Assembly: GCF_003143555.1 (NCBI RefSeq)
Contig: NZ_CP029347.1
Coordinates: 2,418,001 to 2,482,000 of the forward strand
DNA: 64,000 nt
Direction of reading: 5' to 3'
Origin: Saliniradius amylolyticus
GTDB lineage: Bacteria > Pseudomonadota > Gammaproteobacteria > Enterobacterales > Alteromonadaceae
A model generated the notes under the pieces. That model did not search any database and was not told where the DNA came from. It saw nothing but the letters and a program-made list of their open reading frames with translations. This document shows positions 1 through 9,023 of the stretch, one piece after another. A program made the position numbers and the translations under genes. Every line of letters begins with the position of its first letter. The stretch's first letter is position 1.

Positions 1-1350
1 TGCGATGAACAAGGTACCATCGGGCGCCGTCGCGACATCCCGGATCCGGCCTTCGTCTTTCAAGACGACTTCGTCTTCCAGCACCTCGTTATCCTTCAAC
101 CTGATCCGATGCAGTTCCTGCATTGCCAGACTGCTCACAAAGAGGTCCCCCTGCCAACGGGGAAACGCACTGCCGGTATAAAAATTTATTCCGGCCGCGG
201 CAATGGATGGCGTCCAGTGGTGAACCGGATCCACCATACCGGGCAATGAGGTATGTTCGGTAATGGGGGTACCATCGTAGTTGATACCAAAAGTGGCCTT
301 GGGCCAGCCGTAATTCCCGCCCTTCTGAATCCGGTTTAACTCATCACCGCCTTTGGGGCCGTGCTCGGTGGCCCATAAAGTCTGGCCATCCGGTGTAAAC
401 GTCATGCCCTGAGGGTTACGGTGACCATAACTCCAGATGCTGTCCATACCATCGGGGTTGCCGACGAATGGGTTGTCTTCAGGGACTCGGCCATCCTTAT
501 AGATACGGTGGATCTTGCCGTTTTGAATGTCGATATCCTGGGCTCTGTCCCGATACCCCTCATCCCCGTTACTGAAAAACAGATAGTCCCCGTCGATGGC
601 AAAGCGTGAGCCAAAGTGCCAGCCACGGTTGATGTGCTTAGCTTCTGGCGGCGCCCAGAGTCGTTGCTGGTCTACCCACTGTCCGTCCTGAATGCGGCCG
701 CGAATTACGACCAACGACCCGACATCCGTGCCATTGTCGTTCTTCCCTGTCTTCTGGCTGTACGACAGGTAGATCCAACCGTTGTCGGTATACTCCGGGT
801 CTACCTTTACATCCAGCAAGCCCCCCTGTTTAAAGTGCCAGACTTCAGGTGTTCCGGCGATACGGTTCATCCGATCCTGCTCAAAAAGCATTAAATCCCC
901 GTTACGTTCGGTAAAGATCAGGCTCCCACCGGGCAGGAAGTCAAACGCCCAGATAACCCCATCGGTGCTGAGTACCTGTTGCAGGTCGAAGCTATGGTAA
1001 TCAGAATGAAAGCCCGCTTCTGGTTTTGTCACTTGGGGATCCGATTGTTGCTGCCCTGCCGAGTGGAGGAGTTTGGCCAGATTCTGTATCTGAGATTCAG
1101 AAAGCTTAGCTTCCCAGGCTGGCATCCCGCGCGATTCAATGCCATGACGAATAGAGCTGGCAATGGCCTTAACAGAGCCACCATTCACCCATTCATCATC
1201 CAGCATACTGGGCGCCATCCCACCGCCATAATTGTCGCCGTGACACGAGGCACAGTTTTCCAAATACAGTTGTCTGGTTTCATTGTCCGCCAGTGAAGTA
1301 AAACTCAGAGCGGCGCTCACCGCTAATAGCCATCCAGTTGTCGTTTTCAT
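1..1350 (-). CDS. PQQ-dependent aldose (sugar) dehydrogenase with N-terminal cytochrome c domain, 3' end cut by window edge
   Basis: About 450 codons are open from the ATG at 1350 to the left edge. A signal peptide (residues 1-21) is followed by a c-type haem site CASCH (33-37) with a likely axial Met in the RGMPAW motif near 76. From about residue 110 comes a six-bladed propeller of the soluble glucose/sorbosone dehydrogenase (GSDH/YliI) family: GGLLDV, NRGWHFGSR, YGHRNPQGM and EHGPKGGDELN are all readable. The family oxidises aldoses in the periplasm with pyrroloquinoline quinone, and the fused haem domain would pass electrons to the respiratory chain. It is divergent, 97 bp apart, from a TonB-dependent receptor. 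The substrate is not predictable. Family assignment is strong; the C-terminus is unseen. Confidence 0.9.
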   Translation of the reverse strand, partial: MKTTTGWLLAVSAALSFTSLADNETRQLYLENCASCHGDNYGGGMAPSMLDDEWVNGGSVKAIASSIRHGIESRGMPAWEAKLSESQIQNLAKLLHSAGQQQSDPQVTKPEAGFHSDYHSFDLQQVLSTDGVIWAFDFLPGGSLIFTERNGDLMLFEQDRMNRIAGTPEVWHFKQGGLLDVKVDPEYTDNGWIYLSYSQKTGKNDNGTDVGSLVVIRGRIQDGQWVDQQRLWAPPEAKHINRGWHFGSRFAIDGDYLFFSNGDEGYRDRAQDIDIQNGKIHRIYKDGRVPEDNPFVGNPDGMDSIWSYGHRNPQGMTFTPDGQTLWATEHGPKGGDELNRIQKGGNYGWPKATFGINYDGTPITEHTSLPGMVDPVHHWTPSIAAAGINFYTGSAFPRWQGDLFVSSLAMQELHRIRLKDNEVLEDEVVLKDEGRIRDVATAPDGTLFIA

Positions 1351-1447
1351 TCTGATCCCGATCCTATTAGTGTAGGTACCTGTTGCCAAAGCTAATACAC
1401 TTTGTGCCTTTGCACTACTTATCAAGTTCAATAAGGGATCATCTGCG

Positions 1448-3511
1448 GTGAATCAACAACTAACACGACTGCTGGGGCTGCTTATGCTCGGCAGTGCGAC
1501 GAACCTGGCTGCCAGCGAGAAAAATATTGAAGTGGTTGTCACCACAGCCGACCGAACCGAAGTAACCCAGGCGGATTCGGTGGGCCAGACCAGTGTTATT
1601 TCTGGAGAGGTTATCGCCGATACCGATGCTCAGCATCTAAACCAGTTAGTCAGACACAGTGCAGGGAGCTGGCTGAGCCGTGGTAACGGGCAGGAATCGT
1701 TATTGTCCATCCGCTCTCCAGTGCTCACCGGCCCCGGATCCTGTTCCGAGTTTGTGATGCTGGCCGATGGCATCCCCTTGCGTGGGCCCGGTTTTTGTAA
1801 CGTCAACCAACTGTTTGACAGCCATTTCGAGTGGGCCAGCGCCATCGAGGTGGTGAAGGGAACTCAGGCGGCGCTGTACGGCAGTAACGCGATTCATGGT
1901 GTGATGAATGTTCTGGCACCTTCTTATAATAATCCCTCCCAAGTCAAAACCACCTTTGGTAGCGATGCCTTTTACCGCCTGGGGTTGGGAACCAGCGGAC
2001 GTTATGACTCGACGCGTTATCGACTTCACCTGACCGCCGCCTCCGATGGCGGCTACCAGTATGATTCTGGCTACGATCAATTTAAGCTGTCCGGCGGGGC
2101 GCTATTCGAACTCGGCCAGTGGCAGGTGGATAACCGACTGACGCTCACCGATCTGGACCAGCAAACCGCTGGTTATTTGCAGCAAGGCAAGGCGGCTTAC
2201 ACAGTGGATAGTCTGAAACGGGTCAACGAATCCCCTGACGCCTTCAGAAAAAGCCGTGCGCTACGAGTGTCCAGCAAGTGGCAAACCAAGACCGACTTAG
2301 GCCGGTGGCAGTTCATGCCCTACTTGAGAGTCAATGACATGACTTTTTTGATGCATTTTCTGCCTGGCCAGCCATTAGAGGAAAATGGCCACCACAGCCT
2401 GGGCTTTCAGGCAAGCATGGACAATGAAATAACCGCCAGACTGGCGCTAAAATCAGGAGTGGATCTGGATTACAGTAACGGTTTTCTTCATCAGACGCAG
2501 GCAGAGCCCACCCAAACCAACTCGGCTTTTCTCAACGCCGTACTGCCCCAAGGCAAACACTATGATTATGATGTAATAAGCCAAACGTCCGCTATCTACA
2601 CTCAGGCCCAGTACCAGATCAATACACGCCTTCGCACGACACTCGGGGTTCGCTGGGAGCAACGCCGCTATGACTATGACAACAACATGGCGGCCGGGAA
2701 TCTCACCGACAACGGTGAAGCCTGTGGTTTTGGCGGCTGCCGTTATACTCGCCCGGCCTCACGTAACGACCGGTTTTCACGAACCTCGGTCAGCGCCAGC
2801 GCCTTGTATCAACTCACAGCAAACCTGGCCGCATACCTGAGCTGGGATGATGGCTTTCGCGCGCCACATACCTCAGAGCTGTACCGGCTGCAGAACGGCC
2901 AACAACTGGCGGATATTCAGGGTGTCTCTGCCACCCAATGGGAAGCGGGATTGCGTTGGATGCCGGAGCGTCACTACCTGAACCTCAGCGTCTACCATCT
3001 CCAAAAAGAAGACGGTATCTATCGCAACAGCGATCGGCAATTTGTGAATGGCATCGACACCGACCATCAGGGTATAGAAGCCGAGTGGCAGTGGCGTATC
3101 AGTAGCAACCTGGATAGCAGCGTCAGTGGCAGCTGGTCTGAGCACCAATACGCCAACAACCCCGAGAACGGCAACCTTGTGATTCAGGGTAATGAGGTAG
3201 ATACCGCACCGCCGTTACTGCTCAATGCACGACTCAACTGGGCCATGCAAGACGGTCTGCGCCTGAGCCTGAACTGGCGTTATATTGATGACTACTATCT
3301 GGAACCGGAAAACCAGCATCAATATCCCGGTCACCAATTGGTTTCATTGAGTGCAGGCTGGCAGCTCAGCCCCGAGTGGCAGGTTCGCGCGGTAGTCAAC
3401 AACCTGTTGAATAAAGACTATGCCGAGCGGGCCGACTACGCCTTTGGCAACTACCGATACTTTGTTGGCAGGCCGCTGCGCGCTCAGGTGAGTATCAGCT
3501 ACGAGTTTTAA
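1448..3511 (+). CDS. TonB-dependent outer-membrane receptor
   Basis: The 687-residue protein uses a GTG start preceded by AAGGGA. A signal peptide runs to about residue 22 (LAAS-EK). The plug domain contains a conserved Cys pair in GPGSCSEFVMLADGIP and GFCNVNQLF, and VVKGTQAALYGSNAIHGVMNV. A long beta-barrel follows, ending in the aromatic terminus VSISYEF typical of outer-membrane barrels. Such receptors import scarce ligands (siderophores, cobalamin, quinone cofactors) using TonB energy. The adjacent divergent gene is a PQQ-dependent dehydrogenase, and E. coli PqqU (YncD) is a known TonB-dependent PQQ importer, so PQQ is a candidate ligand. That is an inference from position, not from ligand residues. 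Confidence 0.93.
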   Translation: MNQQLTRLLGLLMLGSATNLAASEKNIEVVVTTADRTEVTQADSVGQTSVISGEVIADTDAQHLNQLVRHSAGSWLSRGNGQESLLSIRSPVLTGPGSCSEFVMLADGIPLRGPGFCNVNQLFDSHFEWASAIEVVKGTQAALYGSNAIHGVMNVLAPSYNNPSQVKTTFGSDAFYRLGLGTSGRYDSTRYRLHLTAASDGGYQYDSGYDQFKLSGGALFELGQWQVDNRLTLTDLDQQTAGYLQQGKAAYTVDSLKRVNESPDAFRKSRALRVSSKWQTKTDLGRWQFMPYLRVNDMTFLMHFLPGQPLEENGHHSLGFQASMDNEITARLALKSGVDLDYSNGFLHQTQAEPTQTNSAFLNAVLPQGKHYDYDVISQTSAIYTQAQYQINTRLRTTLGVRWEQRRYDYDNNMAAGNLTDNGEACGFGGCRYTRPASRNDRFSRTSVSASALYQLTANLAAYLSWDDGFRAPHTSELYRLQNGQQLADIQGVSATQWEAGLRWMPERHYLNLSVYHLQKEDGIYRNSDRQFVNGIDTDHQGIEAEWQWRISSNLDSSVSGSWSEHQYANNPENGNLVIQGNEVDTAPPLLLNARLNWAMQDGLRLSLNWRYIDDYYLEPENQHQYPGHQLVSLSAGWQLSPEWQVRAVVNNLLNKDYAERADYAFGNYRYFVGRPLRAQVSISYEF

Positions 3512-3892
3512 CGATGACTTCGCCTAATTCAACTATCGCTGGACTGCCTACTCCCTAAGTTGGGTTTTGCGCGTAGAAAGTCAGCCCGCTGCAGCCCTGG
3601 GTATTTGGCATGTAGATAAGAGTACGACTCCACTATACTGCTCGGGGTCTGGGTCTTATTTGGGTCAGCATACGCGATTCCCATTGTCCCCAAGGCATGG
3701 ACTCGCCAGAGTGAAAGCGCTCCAAAGCATATTCATGTTAGTCTTTTTTGATTAAACTGAATACTAATTGCAGTCATAGAAGGCGGTTAGTCGAACTTTG
3801 GTACTAAGGCGAATGTTATTGAGCTGTCCTACTTCTGTCTTTGCGGCCTGTGAGTTTGCCTGTATTGGCGTAGTTTTTTTCGGGGATTACCT
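3512..3892. other. Intergenic stretch without a recognisable gene
   Basis: 381 bp lie between the TonB receptor and the first binding-protein gene. A 62-codon open frame at 3567-3755 has no ribosome binding site and no familiar composition. I see no strong hairpin with a T-run. The last 60 bp presumably hold the promoter of the next gene, but no clear -10/-35 pair stands out. Confidence 0.5.
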
Positions 3893-4645
3893 ATGACGTT
3901 ATGGGCCCGGGCCATCCTAGTGTGTTCTCTCTTACTGGTTGTTTTTCCGGGCAGGGCTAAAACAATCAACGTGGTAACCGAGTACCTGAACCACTACCAG
4001 ATGAAACGCCCGGATGGCTCATTAGGAGGGTACTCAACAGAGGTTGTCCGAGCTCTGTTTGAGCATACCCAAGACACTCCTGTTATTCGAGTAATGCCGT
4101 GGGCCAGAACTTACCGTCAGGCTTTGCTCAAGCCCAACACTATGATTTATTCACTGGCATACAATGACATTCGCAAACCAAGATTTCATTGCATCGGGGT
4201 GCTGGATATAGAGCGACTGTTCTTCTGGGGGTTGAAGGACTCAGGAGTAGGTCCGGTTTCGTCGCTGGCCAACATGCAGAAGTATATTATCGCTGTGACC
4301 AAGTCTTCCAATCCTGAGCAATACCTCAGTCAGAATGGTTTCGACAACTTGGTACGTATCGTAAAGCCCGAACAGGCATTGGGCATGCTATACAAACAAA
4401 GGGTGGATGCCGTTATTAGTGCCCGGGCGTCCATCATGGAACGAGCCCGGAAAATGGGCAAAGCACCTGAAAGACTGCACCCCCTGTTTGAGTTAACGGC
4501 ACTCAACCATCCTCTGTGCATCGCGTTTAACCGCAAATCGTCCAGAGCACTGGTACAAAAGTACCGGCGCGCGTTCCGTGCGATTGAGAAAAATGGCAGT
4601 CTGTCTGACATTCGAAAACGTTGGAATGTTACCCTGTCTCCCTAA
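3893..4645 (+). CDS. Periplasmic solute-binding protein, SBP_bac_3-like
   Basis: 250 residues with a signal peptide (1-22, cut near GRA-KT). The mature protein begins with a beta strand INVVTEYLNHY followed by the family's GGYSTEVVRAL helix, as in the amino-acid/polar-solute binding family and its orphan relatives. Residues MPWARTY and SLAYNDIRKPRF fit the ligand-cleft region. No permease or ATPase genes are nearby, so this is an orphan member, perhaps a sensor or scavenging protein. Its stop codon lies inside the 3' end of the oppositely oriented paralogue (17 bp overlap). The ligand is unknown. Confidence 0.8.
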   Translation: MTLWARAILVCSLLLVVFPGRAKTINVVTEYLNHYQMKRPDGSLGGYSTEVVRALFEHTQDTPVIRVMPWARTYRQALLKPNTMIYSLAYNDIRKPRFHCIGVLDIERLFFWGLKDSGVGPVSSLANMQKYIIAVTKSSNPEQYLSQNGFDNLVRIVKPEQALGMLYKQRVDAVISARASIMERARKMGKAPERLHPLFELTALNHPLCIAFNRKSSRALVQKYRRAFRAIEKNGSLSDIRKRWNVTLSP

Positions 4646-5423
4646 CCAGGCAGGGGCGGTCCGCATCGACCGGCTCAATATAGCGACGAACAATATTATT
4701 TAACGTTTTATCTTGTCTCAGCCTGTCCAGAGAACGCTGCAGTCTCCTTACCGCTGAAGGGCTAATTGAATTATTTAAAGCCAGATAGTTTCCTTGCAGT
4801 CTGGGGTCCTCAATCGGGAATACTGCCTCCAAATCTTCGACCGAAAGGTCGAACCCCTGGAGTTGCCTGGGAAGGGTGATTCGAGAGCCAATAATAAGAT
4901 CCAGTCTGCCCCCCAGAAATGCTCTAATATCCTGGTGTTTATCAGCATAAACAAGCAGCTGCTTACCTGTCTCAAATCCCCAATCGTTGAGAATATACTG
5001 ATAAACATCGTTCCTCACGATTCCAAGTGTGTAGTTAAGCAGGTCCTCTCGACGGTGGACTACGATATCCGTGCGCTGTTTTAGTTTGTAAAAGCAACTT
5101 TTGCTATTGCTCAGCGGACCAACCCATTGGAACTCGTCGAGTCGCTCCGAAGTCCGGGATGTCGAGAACACCGCTCCACTCGGGTCATTTAGTGCCATAT
5201 GCAGTGCTCTTTTCCATGGATAGAGCCGAATTTGACATTGGATACCCGAACGTTCACAAAGAGCCAGAACCACTTCGGTATTAATACCAACAACAGCCTC
5301 ATTCTCAAGGTAGTTATAAGGAGGGAAATGCTCAGTATAGAGATTCAACTGCTGCTCAGCGCTTTTTGCTGAACCAGTCATAATGAGCGTGATGAAGAAA
5401 AACGCCAGTGTGTAGTGGAACAT
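4629..5423 (-). CDS. Periplasmic solute-binding protein, SBP_bac_3-like, convergent paralogue
   Basis: 264 residues. A signal peptide (1-21, GSAKSA) precedes LNLYTEHFPPYNYLE and VVGINTEVVLALCERSG, the same opening strand-helix unit as the protein encoded at 3893-4645. YPWKRALHMAL matches MPWARTYRQAL in that protein, so the two are paralogues, although quite diverged. It is transcribed toward its paralogue and the coding ends overlap by 17 bp, leaving no space for separate terminators. No transporter genes accompany it. The ligand is not predictable. Confidence 0.8.
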   Translation of the reverse strand: MFHYTLAFFFITLIMTGSAKSAEQQLNLYTEHFPPYNYLENEAVVGINTEVVLALCERSGIQCQIRLYPWKRALHMALNDPSGAVFSTSRTSERLDEFQWVGPLSNSKSCFYKLKQRTDIVVHRREDLLNYTLGIVRNDVYQYILNDWGFETGKQLLVYADKHQDIRAFLGGRLDLIIGSRITLPRQLQGFDLSVEDLEAVFPIEDPRLQGNYLALNNSISPSAVRRLQRSLDRLRQDKTLNNIVRRYIEPVDADRPCLVRETG

Positions 5424-5576
5424 ATGGATCCTGTGGTGTTGTGATCCTTGCTCTAATCTAAGACCAGCCCAAGAGCAAGGTCAATTCCCAGTTGGGCGTT
5501 ATTGATTCGTGTAGACATGAGGTCTCAGCGCCAAAGGAGCTATTACGTCTTTGAAAATAAAATGCTTTATTTAACT

Positions 5577-5608
5577 CTTAAAACGAAGCAGGCCCCGATT
5601 GAGGCCTG
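5577..5608 (-). terminator. Rho-independent terminator of the outer-membrane barrel gene
   Basis: Read on the minus strand, CAGGCC (5608-5603) pairs with GGCCTG (5594-5589) across an 8-base loop and is followed by CTTCGTTTT. It lies about 30 bp past the stop of the 5637-6161 gene. Confidence 0.7.
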
Positions 5609-5636
5609 AGTACTAAGCGGGTTCTAAGCCTTATGG

Positions 5637-6161
5637 CTAGAAGCGATAGCGAAACCCTGCGGAGACCACATCCGTCTCATCGAAGTTTTCATACAGTAAC
5701 TCCAGAGAGGCTCTTTCTGTGGCGTTAAAAGCAAAACCACCGCCGTATCCAAACTCCCAGTCGTCTTCAGAGACAGACTGATCCAAAACGCTTGCGGTAA
5801 CCTCCAGGTTTGCGTAGGAAGGCTGGAAAAACAGGTTGAATTCAGGTGAAACATGGTAAGTGCCGCGCACACCCACTGCTATAAAGTTATCTGCTTCAAA
5901 TCTAACGTCCGCGCCTCCGGTATAGACGGTATCATCACCTATACCAAAGCCATAACGGAACTCTGGCATCCAGGTAAAGTTGCTGCCCTTCTGCTTAAAT
6001 TCATAACCGGCGGAGAAGGTAACTCCCTTGAGGTTGATGTTCACCAGGTTATGGTCCGATGAAAAATTGGTATAGCCAGCGCCCATATTCCAACCTGCCG
6101 TCACAGGCATGGCTATGGCTGACAACAGTGCAATAAGCGGTAACAATTTACGTAATTCCAT
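5637..6161 (-). CDS. Small outer-membrane beta-barrel protein
   Basis: 174 residues with a signal peptide (1-22, MPVTA-GWN). Alternating polar/aromatic strands follow (WNMGAGYTNF, VTFSAGYEF, FRYGFGIG, AVGVRGTYHV, FGYGGGFAF), and the protein closes with VVSAGFRYRF, a classic C-terminal Phe barrel signature. It resembles the eight-stranded OmpW/OmpX/opacity class of about 170-200 residues. A barrel with no catalytic residues in view suggests a structural or pore role. It is monocistronic, with its own downstream terminator. Confidence 0.8.
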   Translation of the reverse strand: MELRKLLPLIALLSAIAMPVTAGWNMGAGYTNFSSDHNLVNINLKGVTFSAGYEFKQKGSNFTWMPEFRYGFGIGDDTVYTGGADVRFEADNFIAVGVRGTYHVSPEFNLFFQPSYANLEVTASVLDQSVSEDDWEFGYGGGFAFNATERASLELLYENFDETDVVSAGFRYRF

Positions 6162-6463
6162 TTTAGTTCCTTTTGTTGATTAATACGGAGCTACTTGTTT
6201 CTTTTTAGGAGAGCCCCTTCTCCCTTGCTTGTTTGAAGCGCGCGCGAATTTATCACATATGATGTTATTACCGCCACCCTGTGACTAACTTGTAAGCTAT
6301 TATTTTTAAAGGATTATATGAACTTCGGACAAAGATACGAAAAGGCAGAATATTTATGCAATCAAGTCCTAATTGCTGTCTTTAAACAAAGTTAACGAAT
6401 AGAGCGTCGCCTTTTATAACTACTCTATATTCGCCCTTTGGCTTCTCAGCTATTCTCTATTGG
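6162..6463. other. Intergenic stretch downstream of iscS; possible 25-codon ORF only
   Basis: 302 bp between the barrel gene and the end of iscS, the place where iscU-iscA-hscBA-fdx would normally lie. No remnant of those genes is visible. A 25-codon frame at 6319-6396 (+) starts MNFGQRYEKAEY behind AAAGGA, too short to support. An imperfect inverted repeat (CGAATAGAG at 6397 against CTCTATATTCG ending near 6434) could be the iscS terminator region, but it lacks a clean T-run. Confidence 0.5.
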
Positions 6464-7621
6464 TTACCAAAGCTCGTTCATCTGCCGGACCTGTTTCACG
6501 GTCTGACGGATGTGGCTGATAGCATGATCGATATCGTCGTCAGTGGTAAAACGCCCCACCGAAAAGCGGATGGAGCTGTAGGCAAGCTCATCGGACACCC
6601 CAATGGCTTTGAGTACATAGGAAGGTTCTACACTGGCCGAGGTACAGGCAGAACCGGTGGATACGGCAATATCTCTTAGAGACATAATCAGGGCCTCCCC
6701 GTCCACACCGGCAAAGCTGACGTTTAAGTTCCCTGCCACGCGCTGGCTCATAGAGCCGTTTACCTGAACGCCTGGCAAGTCCTGGATACCTTCCCAGAGC
6801 TTGTCACGCAAGCGTGCTATGCGCTGGCGTTCTTCCTCCATTGTCTGTTGAGAGCGGGCAAAGGCTTCGCCCATGCCCACGATCTGATGGGTGGGTAAGG
6901 TGCCAGAGCGCATCTTACGCTCATGGCCACCACCGTGGATCTGCGCCTCAATACGCACATCCGGACTACGGCGAACATAGAGCGCACCAATTCCTTTGGG
7001 GCCGTAGTTTTTGTGAGCTGAGAAAGACATAAGATCCACGTCTAACTGCTGCAGATCAATGGGCAACTTACCAGCGCTCTGTGCCGCATCCACATGCAGC
7101 AGAACACCCGCCTCACGGCAAATTTGTCCAATGGCGGCAATATCCTGAATCACGCCGATTTCGTTGTTGACCTGCATCACCGACACCAGCGCCGTATCTT
7201 CACGCAGCGCTTGACGTATCTGCTCAGGCTGAATCAGACCATCCTGTTCCGGCGTTAAATAGGTCACATCCACACCACGAGACTCAAGCACTTCACAGGG
7301 GTCGAGTACCGCCTTGTGCTCGGTGACAACAGTGACAATATGCTTTCCGTGATTAGCCTCTATGGCACCTTTAATAGCCAGATTGTTAGACTCGGTGGCA
7401 CCCGAGGTAAAAACAATCTCACGAGGGTCGGCGTTGACTAACTCAGCCACCTGATTGCGGCCAATATCGACCAATTCCTCCGCCTGCCAGCCATAACGGT
7501 GAGATCGGGACGCTGGATTGGCAAAGGAGCCCTCTAACGTCAGACACTGAGCCATTTTCTTTGCAACGGCTGGATCCACCGGTGTCGTGGAGGCATAGTC
7601 CAGATAAATAGGGGTTTTCAT
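6464..7621 (-). CDS. iscS: Cysteine desulfurase IscS, lacking the C-terminal IscU-docking tail
   Basis: 385 residues of a class V PLP-dependent aminotransferase fold that releases sulfur from L-cysteine as an enzyme persulfide. H102, the PLP lysine in [10 protein letters not shown] (K204) and the catalytic Cys in [10 protein letters not shown] (C326) are intact. The N-terminus ([14 protein letters not shown]) matches E. coli IscS closely. The protein ends at QVRQMNELW, aligned with RLRDLSPLW of E. coli, so the following segment of about 17 residues, which contacts IscU in the Isc system, is absent. It follows iscR by 6 bp and is therefore under the same promoter. No iscU, iscA, hscBA or fdx follows. 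It probably serves tRNA thiolation or general sulfur supply (inference). Confidence 0.95.
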   Translation of the reverse strand: MKTPIYLDYASTTPVDPAVAKKMAQCLTLEGSFANPASRSHRYGWQAEELVDIGRNQVAELVNADPREIVFTSGATESNNLAIKGAIEANHGKHIVTVVTEHKAVLDPCEVLESRGVDVTYLTPEQDGLIQPEQIRQALREDTALVSVMQVNNEIGVIQDIAAIGQICREAGVLLHVDAAQSAGKLPIDLQQLDVDLMSFSAHKNYGPKGIGALYVRRSPDVRIEAQIHGGGHERKMRSGTLPTHQIVGMGEAFARSQQTMEEERQRIARLRDKLWEGIQDLPGVQVNGSMSQRVAGNLNVSFAGVDGEALIMSLRDIAVSTGSACTSASVEPSYVLKAIGVSDELAYSSIRFSVGRFTTDDDIDHAISHIRQTVKQVRQMNELW

Positions 7622-7627
7622 TGCGGT

Positions 7628-8116
7628 TTACGAGGTGATTTCTAGGCGAATCTTCAGATCATCGTCTTCTTTTGAGCGGGTGGACTGGTCTTGGCGGCCA
7701 GCTACTTCCTGCACATCGCGCTTGGCCATCAGTTCACCCAGGGTGATGCTGTTTAAAAACACCGAAATGCGGTCGCTTAAATCGGACCACAAACTGTGGG
7801 TCAGACAACGCTGTCCCCCCTGACAATCGGACTGCCCATTGCAACGGGTAGCATCGACCGACTCATCAACGGCACTGATCACCTCACCAATGGCGATTTC
7901 ATGGGCGCCACGCCCTAACTGGTAACCGCCACCGGGGCCACGCACACTGCTGACCAACTGATGACGACGCAAACGAGAGAAGAGCTGTTCCAGATAAGAA
8001 AGCGAGATTTCCTGACGCTCGGATATGTCCGCCAATGGTACCGGCCCCTTCTGGGAATGCAGGGCCACATCAAGCATGGCGGTCACCGCATAACGGCCTT
8101 TGGAAGTGAGTTTCAT
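7628..8116 (-). CDS. iscR: Fe-S cluster-responsive transcription regulator IscR
   Basis: 162 residues of the Rrf2 family. A winged helix ([18 protein letters not shown]) and recognition helix ([14 protein letters not shown]) are near-identical to E. coli IscR. The [2Fe-2S] ligands C92, C98, C104 and H107 are present, so it can sense cluster status. It is the first gene of an iscR-iscS unit. Two tandem IscR-type sites and a promoter lie directly upstream (8128-8205), so autorepression by the holo form is expected. With no isc scaffold genes here, its targets may lie elsewhere, for example a suf operon outside the window. Confidence 0.96.
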   Translation of the reverse strand: MKLTSKGRYAVTAMLDVALHSQKGPVPLADISERQEISLSYLEQLFSRLRRHQLVSSVRGPGGGYQLGRGAHEIAIGEVISAVDESVDATRCNGQSDCQGGQRCLTHSLWSDLSDRISVFLNSITLGELMAKRDVQEVAGRQDQSTRSKEDDDLKIRLEITS

Positions 8117-8144
8117 AACAGGAAGTCCGAACTAAAAACTGGAA

Positions 8145-8205
8145 ATACTATGTCATGTCCGACTGTTTTAGTCAAGTATAAGCCCGACTAAAACAGTCAA
8201 GTATT
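8145..8205 (-). promoter_or_regulatory. iscR promoter with two tandem IscR type-1 operators
   Basis: On the minus strand two copies of ATACTTGACTNNNNNAGTCGGNC lie head to tail at 8205-8181 and 8180-8156, separated by exactly 25 bp. The proximal copy supplies the -35 TTGACT; a -10-like CATAGT follows after 17 bp (about 8153-8148). The motif agrees with the known type-1 IscR site (ATAnTTGACT...AGTCGGG) bound by cluster-loaded IscR, which would block RNA polymerase. Two sites at this promoter is the arrangement known from E. coli. Confidence 0.85.
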
Positions 8206-8208
8206 AGG

Positions 8209-9012
8209 TCAGATCTTCGGGTCAAACTGGTCGTGGTCTTTCGGCTCTTCGGCAGATGTATCAATGCCTTCAAAGTCATCTAAATCAATGCTGGGTATCG
8301 ACTCATCGCAAACATCACCGCCCATAGCATTCACTTCCTTACAGATATCCTCCACCTTGGTATCGATCAAGTGCAGATGATCCAGCAACTGGCCAATAGC
8401 ATTCGCAACTGGGTCGGGGTTATCCGGTGACACCGCATAGGCATCGAAGCCATATTTCTGCGCAATCTTATCCCGGTTAGAGGCACTCTGCTTGTCCTGC
8501 TTCTGCACTACTACCCGGCCAGGAATCCCCACGACGGTGGCCTCCTCAGGCACATCTTTAACCACCACAGAATTGGAGCCAATTTTGGCCCCCTTGCCGA
8601 TGGTAATGGGGCCTAACACCTTAGCGCCAGCACCAATCACCACATTGTCCTCCAGGGTGGGATGACGTTTACCAGCATTCCAGGTGGTGCCTCCCAGTGT
8701 GACTCCATGGTAGAGAGTGACGTCGTCACCAATTTCCGCGGTTTCGCCAATTACCACACCCATGCCATGGTCGATAAAAAAGCGCCGCCCCAGAGTCGCT
8801 CCCGGGTGGATTTCAACGCCTGTCAGCCAACGTGAAAAAGTGGACAATGCACGAGCCAGCCATTTCCAGTTGGCCCGCCACAACTTATGGGCCAGACGAT
8901 GCAGCCATATGGCGTGCAAGCCGGGATAGTTAGTCAGCACCTCGAAGGTGTTACGAGCCGCAGGGTCGCGGTGAAATACGCTGTGAATGTCTTCTTTGAT
9001 TCGGGCAAACAT
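8209..9012 (-). CDS. cysE: Serine O-acetyltransferase (isc-linked type)
   Basis: 267 residues with a left-handed beta-helix acetyltransferase fold: [40 protein letters not shown], and [24 protein letters not shown] hexapeptide turns. It makes O-acetyl-L-serine from serine and acetyl-CoA, the step before cysteine synthase. The short N-terminus (MFARIKEDI...FHRDPAARN) is that of the EpsC/NifP-like type often placed next to isc or nif genes, where it raises cysteine supply for the desulfurase. An acidic tail (about 230-267, rich in D/E) is longer than usual. It sits 11 bp after trmJ and ends just before the iscR operators. Confidence 0.94.
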   Translation of the reverse strand: MFARIKEDIHSVFHRDPAARNTFEVLTNYPGLHAIWLHRLAHKLWRANWKWLARALSTFSRWLTGVEIHPGATLGRRFFIDHGMGVVIGETAEIGDDVTLYHGVTLGGTTWNAGKRHPTLEDNVVIGAGAKVLGPITIGKGAKIGSNSVVVKDVPEEATVVGIPGRVVVQKQDKQSASNRDKIAQKYGFDAYAVSPDNPDPVANAIGQLLDHLHLIDTKVEDICKEVNAMGGDVCDESIPSIDLDDFEGIDTSAEEPKDHDQFDPKI

Positions 9013-9023
9013 AATTATTATGG

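Noticed and set aside
3567-3755. 62-codon open frame in the gap after the TonB receptor
   Set aside because: No ribosome site, unusual composition, no recognisable pattern.
6319-6396. 25-codon ORF MNFGQRYEKAEY... behind AAAGGA
   Set aside because: Too short to separate from chance; no similarity or operon context.
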